A DNA stretch of 64,000 bases, from contig NZ_CP014342.1 in assembly GCF_001618685.1 (NCBI RefSeq), positions 2,046,001 through 2,110,000 of the forward strand, in the 5' to 3' direction. Position numbers and translations under genes: made by a program. The notes beneath the pieces were generated by a model. It did no database searches, was not told where the DNA came from, and saw only the letters and a list, made by a program, of their open reading frames with translations. Source of the stretch: Geobacillus subterraneus. Its GTDB lineage: Bacteria; Bacillota; Bacilli; Bacillales; Anoxybacillaceae. Shown here piece by piece: positions 57,125-64,000 of the stretch; positions within the stretch are counted from its first letter, which is position 1; each line of letters begins with the position of its first letter.

Positions 57125-57919
57125 TTATCGTACCGCTTCGATAAATATGTATAAGAGCGGCAGCACAAACAGCAAACTGTCAAATCGATCCAAAATGCCG
57201 CCGTGCCCCGGCAAAATCGCTCCCGAATCTTTCACGCCGTAATGGCGTTTGAAAGCCGATTCGACTAAGTCGCCAAGCTGGCCGAATATCGAAAGCAAGA
57301 GCGCGATCCCCACCGCTGCGCCGAGGCTGTCGAACGGATCGGCCGCCCACTCGTAGACAGCGGCAACGACAACGGCGGAACCGATGCCGCCGATGGCGCC
57401 TTCGATTGTTTTCTTCGGGCTGATTTCCGGCCATAGCTTGCGCCGGCCGAACGCGCGGCCGAAAAAATACGCCCCGATGTCGGTCGCCCAAATGACAAAC
57501 AGCGCATAAATCAAGTACAGCAAACCGGCTAAACGGATGGCGCCGAAGCAGAAAAACCCGACGCCGACATAAAGGACCGCCAACACGATAAACGCCGCCT
57601 CATCGAACGTCAGCGCATTTTTCGTCACGACGGTGCCGACAAGCAACAAAAAGGCGAGGGCGGCAAGCACGCCGAACTTAACGGCCCCGGACGACAGCCA
57701 CTCGCTGCCGTAGCGGGCGGGAACGAGCAGCAGCCAAAGGGCCGCAAAACCGGCGCCCCCGGCGAATGACAGCGGAGACATCCCTTTCATCCGCAACAGT
57801 TCAAACAACCCGACCGTGGCCAATATATATGTTACTATTATAAACGGAAATCCGCCAAAAATAACAATCGGCAAAAAGAGCGCCGCCGCTATGACTCCGG
57901 TAATGATTCGCTGCTTCAT
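57125..57919 (-). CDS. cdsA: Phosphatidate cytidylyltransferase
   Basis: A 264-aa integral membrane enzyme making CDP-diacylglycerol, precursor of all phospholipids (used by PgsA in this window). About eight hydrophobic segments; the C-terminal signature KDSGAILPGHGGILDRFDS is complete. Start ATG 57919 overlaps the uppS stop (ATGA); a long in-frame extension to 58048 lies inside uppS and is rejected. GGAGGAG lies 10 bases upstream. Confidence 0.95.
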   Translation of the reverse strand: MKQRIITGVIAAALFLPIVIFGGFPFIIVTYILATVGLFELLRMKGMSPLSFAGGAGFAALWLLLVPARYGSEWLSSGAVKFGVLAALAFLLLVGTVVTKNALTFDEAAFIVLAVLYVGVGFFCFGAIRLAGLLYLIYALFVIWATDIGAYFFGRAFGRRKLWPEISPKKTIEGAIGGIGSAVVVAAVYEWAADPFDSLGAAVGIALLLSIFGQLGDLVESAFKRHYGVKDSGAILPGHGGILDRFDSLLFVLPLLYIFIEAVR

Positions 57920-58689
57920 CGTGCTGACACTCCTCCAAATCGGCGGTCGCGCCGCTGGTAAGCGGCAATCGCCTGCAAGAAATGTTGTTCTGTAAAGTCC
58001 GGCCATAATACGTCGGTAAACCAAAACTCCGTATACGCCAACTGCCAAAGCATAAAATTGCTTAAACGAATTTCCCCGCTCGTGCGGATGAGCAAATCCG
58101 GGTCATCGAGCCCGTCCGTCATTAAATAAGAGGAAATGAGCGGCTCGGTGATGTCCTCCGGCGCAAGCGCCCCGCGTTGGACGTCTTTGGCAATTTGCTG
58201 GACAGCCGCGGTAATTTCCGCCCGGCTCCCATAATTGAGCGCAAAGTTTAAAATGAGGCCGGTGTTGCCGCTCGTTTCGTGAATGGCCCTCCCGACCGCT
58301 TGGCGCGTATGATCCGGAAGTTCGTCTGTACGGCCGATCACTTGCACTTTCACATTCTCCGCGACAAGCTCGGGAAGGAATGTCGTCAAAAACTGCTCCG
58401 GCAGTTTCATTAAATAATCGACTTCGCTTTTCGGACGTTTCCAATTTTCCGTTGAAAACGCGTAAAGCGACAAAACGCGCACCCCGAGCTCGTTGGCGAA
58501 GCGGGTGATTTTGCGCACGACTTGCATCCCTTCATAATGGCCGGCCACCCTCGGCAAAGCCCGCTTTTTCGCCCACCTTCCGTTTCCATCCATGATGATG
58601 GCGACATGGTTCGGAATCGGATACCTGAGCACATCCTCTTTCGTCAACGGGGCGCCTTCCTCTTTATTTTTCCGCATTTTATTGAACAT
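57916..58689 (-). CDS. uppS: Undecaprenyl diphosphate synthase (isoprenyl transferase)
   Basis: A 257-aa cis-prenyltransferase making the C55 lipid carrier for peptidoglycan. Motif HVAIIMDGNGRWAKKR near residue 30 holds the catalytic Asp; later RTSGEIRLSNFMLWQLAY and ELYF-like FTDVLWPDF are characteristic. GGAGG precedes ATG 58689. Overlaps cdsA by 4 bp. It lies 82 bp after frr, separated by a terminator. Confidence 0.96.
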   Translation of the reverse strand: MFNKMRKNKEEGAPLTKEDVLRYPIPNHVAIIMDGNGRWAKKRALPRVAGHYEGMQVVRKITRFANELGVRVLSLYAFSTENWKRPKSEVDYLMKLPEQFLTTFLPELVAENVKVQVIGRTDELPDHTRQAVGRAIHETSGNTGLILNFALNYGSRAEITAAVQQIAKDVQRGALAPEDITEPLISSYLMTDGLDDPDLLIRTSGEIRLSNFMLWQLAYTEFWFTDVLWPDFTEQHFLQAIAAYQRRDRRFGGVSAR

Positions 58690-58729
58690 ACGTGTCCTCC
58701 GCGAACGTGTTTTGCCTTTCCATTATAGC

Positions 58730-58759
58730 AAAAAAACCCTCCATCAACATAGAGGGTTT
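58730..58759 (-). terminator. Rho-independent terminator after frr
   Basis: AAACCCTC/GAGGGTTT stem, 10-nt loop, then T residues on the minus strand. Confidence 0.85.
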
Positions 58760-58771
58760 GCATCGTTTTTC

Positions 58772-59329
58772 CTATACTTCCATCACTTCTTTTTCTTTTT
58801 CTTTTGTGATGGTATCAATTTTGGCGATATGGTCGTCAGTCAGCTTTTGCACTTCGTCGGTATAGCCGCGCAGCTCATCTTCCGTAATCTCGCCGTTTTT
58901 CTCGAGTTTTTTCAGCTCGTCGTTCGCGTCGCGGCGGATGTTGCGCACCGCCACTTTCGCCTCTTCCGAATATTTTTTGACGAGCTTCACCAGTTCGCGG
59001 CGCCGTTCTTCAGTAAGCGGCGGAATGACCAAGCGGATGACCGACCCGTCATTGGACGGCGTCAATCCTAAGTCCGACGCTAAAATCGCTTTTTCCATTT
59101 CTTTAATGACGGATTTGTCGTACGGCTGAATGACAAGCATGCGCGCTTCCGGCACGCTGATCGTAGCGAGCTGGTTGATCGGCGTGGCGACACCGTAATA
59201 GTCGACAGTGACTTTCTCAAGCAGCCCGGCGTTCGCCCGCCCGGCGCGCACGGTCGCCAGCTCGCGGCTGAACGCTTGCACAGCTTTGTCCATTTTTTCT
59301 TTCGCCTGTTGAATCACTTGCTTTGCCAT
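58772..59329 (-). CDS. frr: Ribosome recycling factor
   Basis: A 185-aa three-helix-bundle factor that splits post-termination ribosomes with EF-G. It shows [22 protein letters not shown] and [19 protein letters not shown], and ends [13 protein letters not shown]-like. It starts 3 bp past the pyrH stop (59332); the two genes are co-transcribed, a common bacterial order. Confidence 0.97.
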   Translation of the reverse strand: MAKQVIQQAKEKMDKAVQAFSRELATVRAGRANAGLLEKVTVDYYGVATPINQLATISVPEARMLVIQPYDKSVIKEMEKAILASDLGLTPSNDGSVIRLVIPPLTEERRRELVKLVKKYSEEAKVAVRNIRRDANDELKKLEKNGEITEDELRGYTDEVQKLTDDHIAKIDTITKEKEKEVMEV

Positions 59330-59331
59330 CG

Positions 59332-61007
<1,676 letters not shown>

Positions 61008-61112
61008 GAAAAGATCCTCCTTCTCTTTATCGCGTATATGTATCGATGTCGGCAGCGGGTGCCTGTTTTGCCCTTATTCGTTAGTATAGCCAAAAGTTGC
61101 TGATTTCTGTCT

Positions 61113-61153
61113 CAAAAAAAGGTGATAAAAGGCTTTCCCTCTTATCACCTTTC
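61113..61153 (-). terminator. Rho-independent terminator between rpsB and tsf
   Basis: AAAGGTGATAA/TTATCACCTTT stem (61118-61128 with 61142-61152), then seven T residues on the minus strand. Allows rpsB to be made in excess of tsf. Confidence 0.88.
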
Positions 61154-61163
61154 TTGAGCGCCA

Positions 61164-61871
61164 TTACTCCGCTGCGACGGCCGCCTCTTCGCCTTGTTTT
61201 GCCTCAAGTACGGCATCGGCGATTTTCGACGTCAACAGCTTGACGGCGCGGATAGCGTCATCGTTCGCTGGGATGACGTAGTCGATTTCATCCGGATCAC
61301 AGTTCGTGTCGACGATGCCGATGATCGGGATGTTCAACTTGCGCGCTTCCGCCACTGCGATCCGCTCTTTGCGCGGGTCGATGACGAACAGCGCATCCGG
61401 CAGCTCTTTCATGTCTTTAATGCCGCCTAAAAATTTCTCGAGCCGCTCTTTTTCCTTTTTCAAGCCGATGACTTCTTTTTTCGGAAGTACGTCAAATACG
61501 CCATCTTCTTCCATTTTTTCAATTTCGCGCAGCCGTTTGATCCGTTTTTGGATCGTTGCGAAGTTCGTCAGCGTACCGCCAAGCCAACGTTGGTTGACAT
61601 AAAACATGCCGCAGCGTTCCGCTTCCTCTTTGACCGATTCTTGCGCTTGTTTTTTCGTGCCGACGAACAAAATTTTGCCGCCGTTCGCTGCCAATTCGCG
61701 CACAAAGTTATATGCTTCCTCGACTTTTTTCACCGTTTTTTGCAAGTCGATAATATAAATGCCGTTGCGCTCCGTGAAAATGTATTTTTTCATTTTTGGA
61801 TTCCAACGGCGCGTCTGATGTCCGAAGTGGACGCCAGCCTCAAGCAGCTGTTTCATCGAAATCACTGACAT
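61164..61871 (-). CDS. rpsB: 30S ribosomal protein S2
   Basis: A 235-aa 30S protein joining late in assembly. It begins [19 protein letters not shown] and has [23 protein letters not shown] and [27 protein letters not shown] precedes ATG 61871. A structured leader (61909-61969) and a promoter lie upstream, between it and the flagellar operon end. Confidence 0.98.
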   Translation of the reverse strand: MSVISMKQLLEAGVHFGHQTRRWNPKMKKYIFTERNGIYIIDLQKTVKKVEEAYNFVRELAANGGKILFVGTKKQAQESVKEEAERCGMFYVNQRWLGGTLTNFATIQKRIKRLREIEKMEEDGVFDVLPKKEVIGLKKEKERLEKFLGGIKDMKELPDALFVIDPRKERIAVAEARKLNIPIIGIVDTNCDPDEIDYVIPANDDAIRAVKLLTSKIADAVLEAKQGEEAAVAAE

Positions 61872-61908
61872 GTATGCTCCTCCTGTTTCCTTGTGGTTTT
61901 TGCTCCTC

Positions 61909-61983
61909 CGCCTGTTTCATCTTTCAGCAAGACTGGCCATGCCAGCACCGTTGCTGAAATCATCAGGCGTGTGTATTCACACC
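61909..61983 (-). promoter_or_regulatory. Structured leader of rpsB, candidate S2 autoregulatory RNA
   Basis: On the minus strand three nested helices stack: CGCCTG/CAGGCG (outer), a perfect 9-bp TTTCAGCAA/TTGCTGAAA, and CTGGC/GCCAG at the tip, separated by small internal loops. A further GTGTG/CACAC hairpin lies 5' of it. The outer helix ends next to GGAGG at 61903-61907. The arrangement is typical of r-protein autoregulatory leaders; binding of S2 is inference. Confidence 0.6.
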
Positions 61984-61990
61984 ATGTAAA

Positions 61991-62020
61991 AATATATCAT
62001 AACCGCCGGCGGTAAATCAA
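61991..62020 (-). promoter_or_regulatory. Predicted sigma-A promoter of rpsB
   Basis: On the minus strand, TTGATT (62015-62020) and TATATT (61991-61996) are 18 nt apart, giving a leader of about 110 nt. It overlaps the 3' end region of the swrB-like gene. Confidence 0.55.
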
Positions 62021-62024
62021 GCTG

Positions 62025-62621
62025 TTATTCGTCTATTTCGTCCGCTTTTCGGTCAAATTTCAACAGCAGCTCCACTTCCGTTTTTCCTTTTTGCAGCTTT
62101 TTGGCAATTTCCTCGACCGTTGCCCCTTCGGCATACAGGCGGCGGGCGGCGTCGGCAACGCTAGCGGATGGCAAAAGGTCAAGCACATCTTCGATCACTT
62201 CGATGTCCGGGAAATAATCATGCGCCGCGTCGGGGCCATTCTGTCCCGTTTTTTCGCTTTCCTTCGTTTTTCCTTCCGCCGTGCTTTCATGGCTTTCCGC
62301 GGGCGACATCGAACCGCTGTCGCCGCTGATCGCGCCCGGTGCAAATGCGGTTGGTTTCGGCTCTGTCGGCCGTTTGGCAGGCCCGGCGGTCATTTTCGTC
62401 CGAAGCAGCGCATCAAGCTCGCCGAAAAAACGCTCGTTTTCCTCTTTCCAGAGGGCGAGATGAGCCGCCATCGCCTCTTCGAGCTCTTCAGCCCGCCTTG
62501 CCGCGCGCTGTTCCGTCTCTCTAAGCCTTGACAGGCGCATGTAAAGCAAAATGATGAGCAAAAACGAAAATGCATGCAGCAGCAAACTGATGGTTAGCCA
62601 AAATGCTCCCATGATGTTCAC
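62025..62621 (-). CDS. swrB: SwrB/YlxL-like membrane protein (DUF6115)
   Basis: A 198-aa protein with one N-terminal membrane helix (about residues 6-28, LTISLLLHAFSFLLIILLYM), a coiled-coil segment rich in Glu/Arg (about 30-75), a Ser/Glu linker and a C-terminal HTH-like part (VADAARRLYAEGATVEEIAKKLQKGKTEVELL shortened here to RLYAEGATVEEIAKKL). The place between sigD and rpsB and the layout match B. subtilis SwrB, which activates flagellar export assembly. GTG 62621 overlaps the previous stop by 1 nt; an ATG at 62612 is the alternative start. Confidence 0.75.
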   Translation of the reverse strand: MNIMGAFWLTISLLLHAFSFLLIILLYMRLSRLRETEQRAARRAEELEEAMAAHLALWKEENERFFGELDALLRTKMTAGPAKRPTEPKPTAFAPGAISGDSGSMSPAESHESTAEGKTKESEKTGQNGPDAAHDYFPDIEVIEDVLDLLPSASVADAARRLYAEGATVEEIAKKLQKGKTEVELLLKFDRKADEIDE

Positions 62622-62866
62622 TATCCTTTAATGTCGATCGTTTTTCCTTTATAAGGATGGCTTCCAAACCGCGACGCCTCCCACCGTGCGCGCTCGCCTG
62701 TCCGCTTGTCCGTCACTTGGCGGCGCGCCCGCTCCGCCCGCTTTTCGCCGGCCGCCGCCATTTGCGCCTGCACGGCATAAGGGTGGTGCTGCGCGGCGGC
62801 ATACATGCTTCCCGCTTCGGGCGCTTTAGGTATTACGCTTTGCAGCGCTGGCAGCTGAATATCCAC
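62621..62866 (-). CDS. Uncharacterised 81-aa basic protein in the flagellar operon
   Basis: I do not recognise this family. The protein is rich in Ala, Arg and Lys (AAAGEKRAERARRQVTDKR) with no signal peptide or hydrophobic segment. It starts 22 bp after sigD and its stop overlaps the next start by one base, so it belongs to the operon. Its C-terminus GSHPYKGKTIDIKG is distinctive. Adjacent to sigD and swrB it may have a motility-related role, but no function is claimed. Confidence 0.7.
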   Translation of the reverse strand: MDIQLPALQSVIPKAPEAGSMYAAAQHHPYAVQAQMAAAGEKRAERARRQVTDKRTGERARWEASRFGSHPYKGKTIDIKG

Positions 62867-62887
62867 CTTCCCACTCCCTTTCCCCTT

Positions 62888-63643
62888 TCACCGCTCCTCA
62901 TCAAAAAAGCGGCGCAGTTTCCACAGCGCTTTGGCGTGAATTTGCGAAATTCTTGATGTGGACAGCTGCAAGAGGCTCCCAATTTCCGTAAACGTCAGTT
63001 CTTCTTTGTAAAACAAGCTGATGACAAGCTGCTCTTTTTCATTCAATTGCTCAATCCCCGCGGCCAGCTTTTCGATCATCTCTTGCTTGAGCACTTGTTC
63101 TTCCGGGAGGGCAACGCGGTCGTCGCGGATCGCGAGCGGCTCGTCATCCTCTTCACCAGCTGTCTGTCCAAGTGAAAGCCAATTGGAAAAAAACGTTTCA
63201 TTAACCGCCGCCTGCACTTCCTCTTCCGTCATGCCGAGCTCGGCGGCGATTTCTTTCGCTGTCACCGACCGCATGTACCGCTGTTCGAGCCGCTCGGCCG
63301 CCTCTTCAATTTTTTTGGCTTTGTCGCGCACGCTGCGCGGCAGCCAATCTTCTTTGCGCAAACCATCGAGGATGGCGCCGCGGATGCGAAACGATGCATA
63401 TGTGTCAAACTTCAAATCGCGCGATGGGTCAAACTTTTCAAGCGCATCGTACAAGCCGACGAGTCCGTAACTGACCAACTCTTCCCTTGGCACGGAGCTT
63501 GGCAGCGTGGCGGAAATCCGCTGCACATGGTAAGAAACGAGCGGCATATAGCGCTCTACAAGCTCCCCGGCCGCATGCCGATCGCGGCCGTTGACCCAGT
63601 CGTCCCAATATTTCCGCTCTTTTCCTTTTAGCGCGCTCCCCAT
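62888..63643 (-). CDS. sigD: RNA polymerase sigma factor SigD (FliA type)
   Basis: A 251-aa alternative sigma factor for late flagellar, chemotaxis and autolysin genes. Region 2 holds LVSYGLVGLYDALEKFDPS and KFDTYASFRIRGAILDGLR; region 3 SVRDKAKKIEEAAERLEQR; region 4 EKEQLVISLFYKEELTFTEI and LLQLSTSRISQIHAKALW. It sits in the cheD-sigD order of the fla/che operon. Its activity would normally be restrained by the anti-sigma FlgM, not in this window. Confidence 0.96.
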   Translation of the reverse strand: MGSALKGKERKYWDDWVNGRDRHAAGELVERYMPLVSYHVQRISATLPSSVPREELVSYGLVGLYDALEKFDPSRDLKFDTYASFRIRGAILDGLRKEDWLPRSVRDKAKKIEEAAERLEQRYMRSVTAKEIAAELGMTEEEVQAAVNETFFSNWLSLGQTAGEEDDEPLAIRDDRVALPEEQVLKQEMIEKLAAGIEQLNEKEQLVISLFYKEELTFTEIGSLLQLSTSRISQIHAKALWKLRRFFDEER

Positions 63644-63673
63644 CGTTCTCCCCCTCGCCTTGCGGAAACGACA

Positions 63674-64000
<327 letters not shown>

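Overview
The window is a stretch of chromosome from a thermophilic endospore-forming Firmicute. It is almost certainly Geobacillus, close to G. kaustophilus/G. thermoleovorans. Three things point to this: the sporulation genes (spoVS, spoVFAB, spoIIIE, a YlmC/YmxH gene), a gene order that follows the Bacillus subtilis ymf/ylx region almost step by step, and high-GC coding sequence with strong Shine-Dalgarno sites. Nearly everything is on the minus strand; the only convincing plus-strand gene is the small ymxH-like gene at about 35.9 kb. No rRNA, tRNA or CRISPR array was seen.

Layout from low to high coordinate (transcription runs the other way). 1-6.1 kb: miaB (cut by the window edge), a 2-oxoacid:ferredoxin oxidoreductase pair (korB, korA), a membrane-dipeptidase-type peptidase, spoVS with a good sigma-H promoter, and ymdB. 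6.1-12.1 kb: rny (RNase Y), then recA split by a 2,789-bp group II intron with a maturase/reverse transcriptase ORF; the SOS (LexA) box and promoter of recA are visible upstream. 12.1-19.6 kb: cinA, pgsA, a rodZ-like gene, ymfK, ymfJ, ymfI and the M16 pair ymfH/ymfF. 19.7-25.4 kb: a nupNOPQ-type nucleoside ABC importer and the GntR/UTRA regulator ymfC. 25.5-30.8 kb: spoIIIE, ylzJ, tepA, rnjB. 30.9-35.8 kb: dapA, dapG, asd and the dipicolinate synthase genes spoVFB/spoVFA, a block joining DAP/lysine synthesis to spore DPA. 36-52.9 kb: ymxG, ylxY, pnp, rpsO, ribF, truB, rbfA, ylxP, infB, ylxQ, ylxR, nusA, rimP, polC. 53-62 kb: proS, rasP, dxr, cdsA, uppS, frr, pyrH, tsf, rpsB. 62-64 kb: the end of the flagellar/chemotaxis operon (a swrB-like gene, an 81-aa unknown, sigD, and the C-terminal part of cheD).

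Most genes are core information-processing, envelope or sporulation functions. The most notable items are: (1) the group II intron inserted in recA one codon after the catalytic Glu, so that a 347-aa RecA depends on exact splicing and intron expression is tied to the SOS promoter; (2) a 118-nt element between nupN and nupO whose 25-bp closing helix pairs best as minus-strand RNA, a candidate undescribed cis-regulatory or processing RNA; (3) a stacked hairpin leader upstream of rpsB that looks like a ribosomal-protein autoregulatory leader; and (4) a perfect 9-2-9 palindrome just upstream of the miaB promoter. Start sites were set from Shine-Dalgarno spacing and remembered family N-termini; no database search was run.
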